From the NCBI RefSeq assembly GCF_963678635.1, contig NC_087068.1, forward strand, positions 51,002,563 through 51,066,562: a stretch of 64,000 nt of DNA. Reading direction: 5' to 3'. The notes under the pieces are model-generated. The model ran no database searches, was not told the DNA's origin, and worked only from the letters and a program-made list of their open reading frames with translations. This DNA comes from Symsagittifera roscoffensis. Taxonomy: Eukaryota > Xenacoelomorpha > Acoela > Convolutidae. The stretch's first letter is position 1; every line of letters starts with the position of its first letter. The position numbers were made by a program, and so were the translations under genes. Shown piece after piece: positions 1 through 9,599 of this stretch.

Positions 1-74
1 AAAAAAAAGTTTGTCAACAAGGCAGTTGAGCGATGTGTTGACGACTTGTTGAAAAATCTCTTTCGTTTTTTTAG

Positions 75-311
75 TCGGATAAATCTCAAAACTACGAAAC
101 GACTGTTCAACTGCAGAGCATACTGCGAGCACATCTGGCCAGATCGCAAGTCAAGTCCACAACTGCATCTTCGGCTAAGCAACCCTATTCGGCCTCAGTT
201 GCAAGTGCGAACAGACCCCACAGCAGTGTAACTGCGCCTCCTAGCCGAACAGGGCCGACTGGCCGAAAGAGTCCTGACTCGGATAATGAAAGCACAGCCA
301 GGACTCTCACA
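75..311 (+). CDS. Gene A, internal exon with IQ-like motif (unrecognised protein)
   Basis: An open frame starts right after a T-rich acceptor (tttttttag, 65-74) and runs to a GTGGGT donor at 312. It reads SDKSQNYETTVQ, then an IQ-like motif LQSILRAHLAR (pattern [IL]QxxxRxxxxR, a calmodulin/light-chain binding motif), then a Ser/Thr/Pro-rich stretch ending ...TARTLTSKSA. Base composition is clearly more GC-rich than the flanks, which supports coding. The intron phase is 0 at the start and 2 at the end. The next exon I can see (1393) needs phase 1, so one short exon between them is missing from my model or the donor is wrong. The sequence before 75 may hold part of an earlier exon but I could not define it. 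I do not recognise the protein. Confidence 0.4.
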
Positions 312-1392
312 TCAAAATCGGCTAAGTGGGTTTTATTTTTTGAACTATTCTTTTCAATACTCCTAATTTCTAATCGCATCCTTAAAGTTGCCTTTGATTT
401 TCAAATTTACTAATGATTTAAAAAACTTAAAAAAGCTCAAGTTCATCTGGGTTTGTTTTGTTTTTGTCTTAAAACTCAAATGGACGAAATAAATGTCCAT
501 TTATTTTAGTTGTTTTTTTAAAGAACAAATTTCCGTGGATTCTATGAACTCGTCTTCGTAGAATTTTTTCACCTATTTTAATTACTTATTCATTTTACTT
601 AAATTGAATTGTCAGACTTTGGTTCGTCTGCTTATTTGAAACATCGAGGATTTTTTATGTTGTCAGCAATTTTCATTGTAGCTGCAAGTGATTTTGTTTT
701 GTTCCTGTAATTTGAAAAATTAATAGCCCTGACGTTGTATATTTTCTTTGATTTTTCATCTTGTTTTTTTTTTCAACTTGAACTTTTACTTGGCTTTATT
801 GGTTTCGGCTTAGTTACCTAATTTGTGTGGCTTCAAAGGCAAAAAAATCTGTTTTTTTAAACTCAAGTAGTTTGTCTTGCATGGTTTCAAAATTTTAAAA
901 ATTATTAGCTGAAGCTCAAAATTTTGTTATGGCACTAACTTATTATGGTATTTTTTGTTTTCGACTCAAATGGCGTCTACCCATTTGTTGTCGGATTTTT
1001 AATTGCTCGGTAAAACCTAAAAGCTTATTTAATACTGGTGAGTTTTTGACTAATTTTCTGAAATTATTTTCCTTTTTTCGCTTTTTTTGTTGATTTTGTG
1101 ATTTCAGTCTCAGTTTCTATTCGCTTGCTTGCAATGCTGCGCTTGCATTGTATCGCGAGTGATGCGAAGCCCCGTTTTGCATCTGAGTGAAAATTGCTCT
1201 ACTATTTGAAAGTGGAAGCGGCGGTGTTTGCCCTTCAGTTTCAAAAAAGTATTTTATTTTAAGAGTCGATGAAAGTAGTTCAGACTCTTTTATAGGTCAT
1301 GGTGTTATTTTAAATTTTTTTGGGAAAATCTTAAAATTTGTTCTCGCTCAAAATTGATTTTTTTTGCAGGTTGACTTTTGATTTTTTTTCAG
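312..1392 (+). other. Intron of gene A, nothing defined inside
   Basis: AT-rich sequence with long T runs. A small GC-richer island near 1106-1180 follows a decent acceptor (gtgatttcag) and could be the missing phase 2 to phase 1 exon. I could not find a donor with the right phase, so it is not called. Confidence 0.3.
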
Positions 1393-1570
1393 CTGCTAAA
1401 GGAAGGCAAACCCCACTATCGAACGGCAAAAAAAGTGAAAGCCACGAGAAACGTGATCAACTTTTATCTTCGAAAAAGAAATTTTTATTAGAACTTTCTG
1501 AGAAACTTTCCATTGATCCAGATTTCTCAAATTGGGTTCATTTTATCAAACAATTGTCAATCATAAATAA
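1393..1570 (+). CDS. Gene A, internal exon
   Basis: Strong acceptor (attttttttcag, ending 1392) and a GTCAGT donor at 1571. The phase-1 frame is open for the full 59 codons. It begins AKGRQTPLSNGKKSESHEKRD and ends with a hydrophobic/acidic helix-like part (KFLLELSEKLSIDPDFSNW, HFIKQLSIINK). It ends in phase 2 (AA), which fits exactly the phase of the next exon at 1960. A second frame (phase 0) is open for about 32 codons and then stops, so it is less likely. No family recognised. Confidence 0.45.
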
Positions 1571-1959
1571 GTCAGTTTCTTTTCTGTTACCTTGGGTTCA
1601 TTGACTCTTTCCCAACTCTGTTGGCTGTTTTTGATTTCCCAGCAAATTAAAAAATTTACTTTCTCACCAAACAAGTGTGAATTATCAAAGTTTTTTTTGA
1701 AATTGTAACTTGGTTTACTTATTTTGAATTAAATGAAAATTGAGTAGTTTTTTCTTCAGTTTCATTGAGCTCATTTTTTCAAACTGTATGTCGGCTATTT
1801 TTCGATCAATGAATAGATTTTGGCAGTTATTTATTGATTAGTTACCAGAAAAGATTTTCACTGGATGAAAGCCGCCGAAATAATGTCTAACTCCATTGTC
1901 TTACTTCTTTGCCTCTGTCCCGACATAAAACTACCATTTGTGAACGGTGATTGGTTTAG

Positions 1960-2069
1960 ATTGGAGCCAATCACAGATCGGTCTGAGGCGTCGAGTAGTG
2001 TGTGGAGTCTGGACATACAGACCCCCAAAGCCAGTCCAGGCAAATCGACCAGCTCAAAGTTGGCACTAG
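1960..2069 (+). CDS. Gene A, internal exon (Ser-rich)
   Basis: Acceptor ttggtttag ending 1959, donor GTAACA at 2070. In the phase set by the previous exon it reads LEPITDRSEASSSVWSLDIQ, then a Ser/Lys/Pro-rich stretch, ending ...SKLAL with one base left over (phase 1). The next exon at 2729 opens with the two bases that complete that codon. The agreement of three successive phases is the best evidence that this is a real gene. Likely an intrinsically disordered segment. Confidence 0.45.
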
Positions 2070-2256
2070 GTAACATTAGTTTAATCTTTTTAATTTGACG
2101 CATGATTTTTGGGGTTTTTCGACTTTTGCCCTTAATTGCAAGTTTTCACTTCATTCAACTTATGCATACTATAATAGCTAAATGTGTGATTTTCGTAAAG
2201 CGTGAAAAGCAAGTTTTTTCAGGATGATTGATATGTTCACAATGTACAAAATTTGG

Positions 2257-2309
2257 GCCAAGTTAACATCCTCTTTTTAAGTTGATTCAGGGGAGGATGT
2301 TAACTTGGC
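2257..2309. repeat. Perfect 17-bp inverted repeat (hairpin) in gene A intron
   Basis: Left arm GCCAAGTTAACATCCTC (2257-2273) and right arm GAGGATGTTAACTTGGC (2293-2309) are exact reverse complements with a 19-nt loop. It lies inside the intron 2070-2728. Confidence 0.85.
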
Positions 2310-2728
2310 TCTACGCTGGATTTTTCAGTTAATCATAATCGATCACCTTGCGTGCAGCGCTAAAGCAACTTAAATCCAAATTAAATTAAATGATAATGGA
2401 CTGGAAGATCTTAGCTTGGTTTATTGAGGGGGGACTTGATTGCTAACTTGATCCCAAAATTTCATTGCATTATGATAACGTTAACAATTTTCAAAATTGA
2501 AGTTCAATTTTGGGGTGGAAAAAAGGATTTCTTTGACAAGGCGCGAAGGTGGGCTGGAAAAAAAACTGAAAATTCTTGTTTTTTCTTCGTTATTACTGAA
2601 TCGTCATCAAAGTCCAAAAAAAACTCGAACTTATGACTAATGATAAATATCGAATTTCCTATGATTAATTTGTATACTTTCTATTCAAAGTCTAGGCTTT
2701 ATTTTTTAAAACATTGTTTTATATCCAG

Positions 2729-2925
2729 ATTCGCCGGTGACTTCCCCGAAAGCACGGCTGAGAACTAAGACACAGAAAGAGCCGAGCTCCGAAAGCGAAT
2801 TAAACAAAAGCGACGACAAAACCGAAGCAACCGAGGACCCCTCAGAGAGTGATTTGAGCGTTCCGAGGGCTGCGGCGAGGCGGCGACGACCCGGCGAAGA
2901 TGACGAAGACGTATTCGGGTTTTGA
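2729..2925 (+). CDS. Gene A, charged C-terminal exon
   Basis: Acceptor atatccag ending 2728, in phase with the previous exon (the joined codon gives Asp). It reads SPVTSPKARLRTKTQKEPS, then a Ser/Glu/Asp-rich stretch, a basic cluster (AAARRRRPGE) and an acidic end (DDEDVFGF) with a TGA at 2923-2925. It is low-complexity and charged, as in nuclear or cytoskeletal disordered tails. Alternatively the exon splices at GAC|GTATTC (2911, phase 0) into the exon at 3260, which would replace the last five residues by another tail. I cannot decide between these. Confidence 0.5.
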
Positions 2926-3259
2926 TAGCCAGATTAAAAAGTCTATTGAATTTAGACTGTTATAATTTCAAGGCTTCTCGCATGATTGAAAAGGTAAAAT
3001 CGCACTTAAATAAACGTCTGCAAGTAACAGACTATCACTTGTTTCATAATCAGTGCGGACGCAGAAATTTCGAATTGTTTGTCGTTTTTTTGGCTCAAAC
3101 ATAAGTTATCCGCCTGCATTCAAAACACTTAAAAGACCCTATTATTGAAAAGAATTCTATTGCCTGGGATTTTTCTGAATGGTTTGCTGAAATTGTTTTG
3201 GAAACTATTCAAGATCTGTTCACCTAGGAACTGTAATTTACATTTTTTTCTATTTGCAG

Positions 3260-3346
3260 ATATTACTGAAAATCATTCGAGAAGCTTTAAGTTCCATCAA
3301 GCCAAAGATAGTAGAAACAGGCGCTCAAGGAAAAGAAACAAAATAG
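3260..3346 (+). CDS. Possible alternative last exon of gene A
   Basis: Good acceptor (tttctatttgcag ending 3259). The phase-0 frame reads ILLKIIREALSSIKPKIVE, then GAQGKETK and TAG at 3344-3346. Its phase fits a donor at 2911. It could instead be chance. A second open stretch just upstream (about 3110-3228, HLKDPIIEKNSIAWDFSEWF...) also looks somewhat coding, but I found no donor that joins it. Confidence 0.22.
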   Translation: MLLKIIREALSSIKPKIVETGAQGKETK

Positions 3347-3507
3347 TTTCATATGTTTTCTTGTAAATTTTAATAATTGTGTATAGTTGTATATGTAAAT
3401 CGCGCTGCATCGTTTGTTGTGTAAAAAGATCAAATGCACTAAAAATAGTAATTTAATTGAATTTTTTTGAGCATGCTGATTTTATCTTCTACTTTAGTCT
3501 TGTACCT

Positions 3508-3595
3508 ACACGGACGCGTAGCGATTAGCATGTCTGCCGATTGGTGTGCACAATTGAAATACTAGAGGCCCAGCTAAAGCTGGAGGTACCTGTTT
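3508..3595 (+). mobile_element. tRNA-derived SINE head (degenerate)
   Basis: The stretch GCGTAGCGATTAGCATGTC resembles a pol III A box/D arm as seen in tRNA-derived SINEs. About 30 bases later GTGTGCACAATTGAAATAC is a decayed B-box region. No poly-A tail or target duplication was found. Confidence 0.35.
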
Positions 3596-3599
3596 GATA

Positions 3600-6530
3600 A
3601 TTTTGAGTGTGTTGTTCTAATGCGGGATGAAAAAGGTTATTTCGAAAATTTAAAAATTGGGCTTCATGCAAAACCTAGTTATTGCTCTATTAAAATATGA
3701 GTGAAAGTTTTGGGATGATGGAAAATTCCCAGAGACAAAATTTTTTGAACAAACTTTTTTGAACAAAATTTAGGGCGTAGCATTCTATGCACGGAGGCTT
3801 CCCACAACCTGTTGCCTTGATTGAACCCTTGATATCAGATTGAGTTGTTTTCGAGAAGACTCAAAAAGTTTCAGTAACGGACGAGAAATCAAAATATTAA
3901 CTTTTCTAAAGGCCATAACTTTTTTGATAGAAAAATTAGGACTTTCGCTCACACCTTCTTTTGATTGAACCTAAAAGCTTAGATTTGGGCTGGTAGTTTT
4001 CGAGACAAGTAAAAAAAAATTAAAAAACGGTCAAAAAATCTCATAACTTGATTTCTTTAGGTTAAAAGTTTGTGCAAAGCCGCTCACGCAGAGGAACTTC
4101 CCACAGACCGTTCTGTCAATGGAACTCAAAATCTCAAAAAATTGAAATTGAAAAGTTAATATTTTTGTGTGAAAAATTTTGGGCGTGACTGCTGCAGCAA
4201 GGGAGCTTTTGACAACCCGTGCTTTGGCTGGAATCAAAAAGCAGATTTGGGAGGTACTTTTTGAGAAAAGTCAGAATCTTTCAAAAAGAGAAAAGAGGTC
4301 AAAAATCGAAAACGTGACTTTTTCGAGGGTCATAACTTCTCGTGTAAAAAAATTAGACCAAAAATGCTTATGCAGGGCAATTCTCCAAATTTCGTTTTAC
4401 CCACTGAACTCAAAGTTTCTCCAAAAAAATTGAAAATTTGTTTTTTTTTCCGAGAGTCCTAACTGTCGACGTGAAAAAATATGGACGTAACCGTTTATGC
4501 AGGGTAGCAACCCGTTCTGCCCACTGAAACTAAAATCTCAAATTCGGGAGGGTATTTTTCGAGAAAATTCAAAAAAATTAGAAAAAACTATCAAAAAATT
4601 GAAGTTTTGACTTTTCTGAGCGCCATAATTTTTTGTGTAAAAAATTTTTGTGCGTAGCCGCTTATCCAGGGTATGGTCTTACAACTTGTTCATTACCTTA
4701 AACCCAAAATATCAGATTTGAAGGAATAGTTTTTCAGAAAACCCAAAAGTTTCAAAAACCTGTCAAAAAATCAAAATTTTGTATTTTCCGAGGATAGCTT
4801 CCTACAACCCGGTGTACCCATTTATCCCGAAATCTCAAATTTGGGAAGGTAGTTTCCGAGAAAAAAAAACAAAAAAAATTTTAAAAATACATTCAAAAAT
4901 CAAAAATTTGAATTTTCTGAGCGCCATAATTTTTTGTGTATAATTTTTTTGTGCGTAGCTGTTTATCTAGGGGATCGTCTTAAAATCTGTTGCATCCGTC
5001 AAATCTAAAATCTCATATTTGAATAGGTAGTTTTTGAGAAAAATCTGGAAGTTTCAAAAAATGGTCGAAACATCGAATTTTTGACTTTTCCGATGGGATA
5101 GCTTCCCACTACCCCGTCTACACATTGAACCAAAATCTCAGATTTAGAGGATTAGTTTTTGAGAAAAGTCAAAAAAGTTCTAAAAAACGGTCAAAAAAAT
5201 CGAAAAGTTGACTTTTCCGAGGGTCATAACTTTTTGTGTAAAACAATTATAGCGTGCCGCTTATGCAAGGGATCTTTGCACAACCCGGTCTTCTCCTTGG
5301 ATGCAAAATCTCAGATTCAGGAGGGTAGTTTTTGAGAAGCCGTTCATCCAGGGGTTGGTCTCACAACCTGTTCTATCCATTTAATCCAAGATCTCATAAT
5401 TGAAATGGTGTTTTTTGAAAAAAGTCCAAATTTGCAAAAAAAGGTTTTAAAATCGACTTTTCCGAGGGGAGCTTACCACTATACCATCTACGCATTCAAC
5501 CGAAATCTCAGATTTAGGTTAGTTTTTGAGAATTTTCAAAAAGATTCAAAAGAGTTCAAAAAATCTAAATTTTGAATTTTGGTAGGGTTATAGTTTTCTG
5601 TTAAAAAATATGGGCGTAACCGCTGATACAGTAGAACTTCTCACAACCTGTTCTACCCCTTGAATCCAAAATTTCAGATTCGGAAGGTCAATTTTTCGAG
5701 ACAAAAACAAAATGTTTAAAAACATGGTCAAAAAATCAAAAAGTTCGACTTTTCTGAGTGCCATAACTTTTTGTGTAAAACATTTTTGTGCGTAACCACT
5801 CATGCAGGGCTATTCTACACAACTCGTGATTCCCACTTAAACCAAAACGTCAGGTTTGGGACATTGTTTTAAAGAGTAGTTAAGTTTTTTCCAAAAAATA
5901 GTTAAAAAATGAAAATTTGAATTTTCCGAGGGCCATAATTTTTGACGTAAAAAATTTTGGCGTAACCGTTTGCCCATTGACCCAAAATCTCAGACTCACG
6001 AGAAAGCCAGATAGATTCACGAGAAAAGCCAGATAGATCAGAAACGGTCAAAAAGTCACAAATACAACTTTTCCCAGGGTCATATTTTCTCTCGATATAA
6101 AATTTCGGCTTACTCTTTTAAACAGAAGAGCTTCTCACAATCCGTACTTTTGATACAATTTAAAACCTCCAATTTGAGAAGGTAGTTTTTGAGAAAAGTC
6201 AAAAAATTTTAAAAATGTGTTTAAAAAAATCAAATGTTTGACTTTTCCGAGGGTCACAAACTCATGTGTAAAAAAAGTTGGTACAACTTTGTATTTAGGG
6301 GAGTTTCTTACCACCCTGTCTACCCATTGAACACGAAATCTTAAATTTCATCTTTACGAGGGTCACAAACTCTTGAGTTAAAAAAAAGTTCAAAAAAATG
6401 GGCGCAGTTTTCTATTTAAGGATTTTTCCCACAACCTGTTCTATTCATTGAATACAAGTTTCCCTATTTGGGAGGGCAGTTTCTGAGAACAGTCAAAAGT
6501 CCAAAAATATAGATCAAATTCTCCCAGAAG
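3600..6530 (+). repeat. Degenerate tandem array, period about 300 bp (two half-units of about 150 bp)
   Basis: A recurring block reads roughly: ...TTTTCCGAGGGTCATAAC, TTTTTGTGTAAAA, GCGTAGCCGCTTATGCAGGG, CTTCTCACAACCCGTTCTAC, CCATTGAACCCAAAATCTCA, GATTTGGGAGGGTAGTTTTT, GAGAAAAGTCAAAAA. The CATAAC/CATAAT anchor falls at about 4331, 4624, 4925 and 5225, a spacing near 300. Between these anchors lie shorter half-units that lack the GTGTAAAA...GCTTATGC part (for example near 4790, 5090 and 5460). Spacing is less regular before 4300 and after 5500. Copies are well diverged. No coding function. Confidence 0.75.
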
Positions 6531-8195
6531 TTCTGTTTCGAAGATGCAGAAAGTGGGTTAAGGTAAGAGCCTAGGGAGCTACGCAGGCACACATGATAGT
6601 GTGCGGACTTCCTATTGGCATCACATGTTTTAAGATCGATAAAGAAGTTTTTTGTAAGAAAGTGAAAAAGTTTTACAAAGCGTCTCAAAAAATAAAAACC
6701 CGAATCTATTCATTTTTGTAATAACTGTTGTTATCAAACAGGAATTTGCAAATTGAGCTCTTGTAAGATAACCATAGCCAATTAACGTTAAATAATTAAT
6801 CTTCGGGTTAGGCCTCTCGCTGGTTAATAAAAAAAAAATTATTTTATGTTTTTATTTTAAACACGGCAATGGGAACTAGTAAACACTTGTTTTTTTTTAC
6901 TAGCATATTCTAATACAATTCACTCAGTTATTGCACACAGTAAAAATAGAAGGCGCATGCAAATTTATCTTTGATAAAAACAAGTAATACGAAAATTTAT
7001 GTTTTTTTTGTAAATTCGGGTGCTTTAGCTTTTTTTTAATGCACAAAAATTAAATACCACAAATAACCATCGGAATAGGTTGAGTGATATATCATAAGAT
7101 ACTTTTTAGTTGTAATTCAAACTAAATTAGAAATTTTTCAAACTTTGTCACGGTGTCGAGAAAAGTTGGTTTGATTGGCTACTGACAAGTAAAATTTGTT
7201 TTTATTCGTTGTGACCGTTCTTAGATTTTAAAAAAACTTTTATGAAAAACAAAACTACCAAACATGAGGTTAAGGATTCAGTCGAAGCAGCAAATTGCTA
7301 GCAGATTGCGGCTAGCTGAAATTTGTTACAAAACTTTCTATGTCCTTGCAAAAAGTCCATTTTCTGAAATTTTCTGCAGCCAATTCGGAGTTTAATGGCT
7401 CGATTGAAATTTCATGGTGCAATGATCTTCCTCGCAATGTTGGTTAAACACTATTTCGTTTAGAACAGCCTGCATGGCCTTAGGAAATGCCACAGTTTCT
7501 GATGTTTTTTTTTAAAAAACGTTCCAATTTTTCTTGAAAATTTTCGAGCAAAGTTTGATACCACTTTCAATCAAAAGAACGGATAAAAAGAAGCTCCTGA
7601 ACGGAACGGTGGTTGTTTGTTTATGTTAGTAGAAAAATCAGTAAGTTTTTGGGTATGGCCCAGCTACGAAATTTTGAAGATTATGCATTTCATCAGGGAT
7701 CAGTACAACAAAGTCGGAACAAAAAATCAAACATGTATATCCAGTGTTAGCTGGCCTCTAATAAGTCGGTCCCTGCCGTTCACAAATACAGATATATAAT
7801 TTTTTCGAGTTACAAACTTAGGTCTAACTTTATCAAACTTATACTGTAAACTTATGCTTCGAAAATCAGATTTCAAAAACTGCCTTAAGTGGCCCTTTAC
7901 TAGTAAGGATCATTTACAGTATGTTGTTCGTCAAAGGCATTGACGAACAACATACTGTCATTCAGAAAGGCATTGACGACAAAACGTTTCGCGGCTCAGC
8001 TACTAAAGTTACCGTTTCTAAAGAAGCGTGACTAATAATTTCAACCCATAAAAAATGCGAACATTTTCTTTATACTTTTGACATATTCCTTGGAAAAATT
8101 TAAGACCATTCGGAATAAAAAATTTGACGTATTGCTGGTTTAGCTGTTTGGAAGTATAATATCAAATCAAAAATAGAAGATTATAAGTCGCTATT
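6531..8195. other. Non-coding AT-rich stretch with dispersed-repeat fragments
   Basis: No convincing exon. A fragment at about 7013-7190 (starting ATTCGGGTGCTTTAG) is another copy of the arm found at 8355 and, inverted, at 9592. A perfect hairpin at 7916-7958 is listed separately. Confidence 0.5.
7916..7958. repeat. Perfect 19-bp palindromic hairpin, 5-nt loop
   Basis: Left arm ACAGTATGTTGTTCGTCAA (7916-7934), loop AGGCA, right arm 7940-7958 is the exact reverse complement. The loop plus start of the right arm (AAAGGCATTGACGA) recurs just downstream at about 7966-7979. Confidence 0.9.
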
Positions 8196-8199
8196 AAAT

Positions 8200-8278
8200 T
8201 GCCTGAGTAGTCAAGTGGCCGAAGTTTTTCTTTAGTTGTCGCAGGTTGTGGGTTTGTTGTCCCAAGCTCTTTTAAAGG
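8200..8278 (+). mobile_element. tRNA-derived SINE head (degenerate, Ser/Leu-type A box)
   Basis: GCCTGAGTAGTCAAGTGGCC resembles the A box/D arm of long-arm tRNAs. It is followed at tRNA-like distance by GCAGGTTGTGGGTTTGTTGT CCCA, a decayed B box/T arm. It is inferred from these two blocks only. Confidence 0.35.
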
Positions 8279-8354
8279 TTAAATTTATAAAGCTTCAATT
8301 CATCTTGTTCATTTTCAAGTGTTGTTATTGTTCCAACCATTGAAAATGGGAAGA

Positions 8355-9595
8355 AACTTTGTATTCGGGTATGCTTTAGTTTTTTTTTTCTTTTTGTTTT
8401 CCACTCAAAATCAGCAACCACAAACAATCATTGGACTGGGTTGAGTGATAAATCATTCTAAAACCCTTTTGCTCATGATTCTAATAACATTTAAAATTTT
8501 CAAAATTTTTTTCCCAGTGTCGAGAAAAACCGTTTGGAAAATTTTGATTTTTCGTCTAATTTCGATTGAGTGAGCAGGCTTACAGAGGCTTTTTTATGCT
8601 TAATTTAAGCCTTGAAACTTTAGTTTTACTAAAATGAAGTTAAGTTTTGGAGACCTGAGCATCGTCTTGAGACTCAAAATTTCAAAATTTTAGGAAAATT
8701 TTTTGAAAAATTAACAAAAAAAAATTAAATTTTTTATTGATTTTTTCTCTGCCTTTCAAAAACTGTTTTCCAATGTGCATATTTTACAATCTGTGACAAA
8801 AATGCCCAAACTCTAATTTTTCGCTCAAATTGCTTTATCACAAAACGGAGAAAAAAGCTACACTCAATTGAAAAAATATTTGTGTTTTTTTTTAAAACTG
8901 GTCGGAACATTCTGTGTCTCTTGCACTGTAACCGGCTATTCTTGCTTTTTTAAGCTTCTCTTTGAAATTTGAAATTAGTTGAAAAAGATGCAATTGCTAT
9001 CTATCGTTTACAGGGGCGTTGCAGCACTAAGAGCCTTTTCTAAACAAATCTCGAAAAAATACTACAAACAAAACAAAACTTAAAAAAAACAAAAACCAAA
9101 ACTCACAAAAAAAATATAAAAAAAACAAAACAAATAATTGTCATTTTTTTTCTGTGTGGTGTGATAAAAATCTGAACGAAAAAGCAGAAATTAGGCATAT
9201 TCGATATTCATAGTAAAATCGGTCAATTCGAAAACAGTTTTGGTAGAGTGATGATTGGCAAAATGAAAAAAAAATCTTTGAAAAAAATCAAAAGCTGTTT
9301 CGAGTTTTTTTTTGCAAAAAGTTATCAAACTTCGAAGTTTTGGATTCCCAAATTGGATTTCTACAAACTTGTTAGCATGAATTTAGAACAAAAGACAAAA
9401 TATCAAAATGGTTTTTACCGACACTGTCAAAAACTGTTTTAAACTTTTTATTTGTCATTTGAACCATGACTGAAGGGGATTCAATGTGATTTATGACTCG
9501 ATCCCTTTTCAATGACTATTTTTGCTACCTGATTTTGCTTGGAAAACAAAGAAAAAAAACTAATACACACCCGAATAACATTGTTCCTCTACATT
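8355..9595. repeat. Inverted-repeat element (MITE-like), outer ends ATTCGGGT...ACCCGAAT
   Basis: The left arm (from about 8365) reads ATTCGGGTATGCTTTAG, T/C-rich tract, CAAAATCAGCAACCACAAAC, GAGTGATAAATCATT. The right arm near 9460-9592 is its reverse complement with substitutions (ATTCGGGTGTGTATTAG..., CAAAATCAGGTAGC..., GAGTCATAAATCACATT). The middle has no transposase frame. Related fragments lie at about 7013 (+), 29880-30010 (-), 34570-34850 (+) and 52740-53215 (-). Confidence 0.6.
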
Positions 9596-9599
9596 TGTA

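Noticed and set aside
9248-9442. 64-codon frame within the right arm of the 8355 element
   Set aside because: Lys/Phe-rich translation of an AT-rich inverted repeat; no start context or homology.
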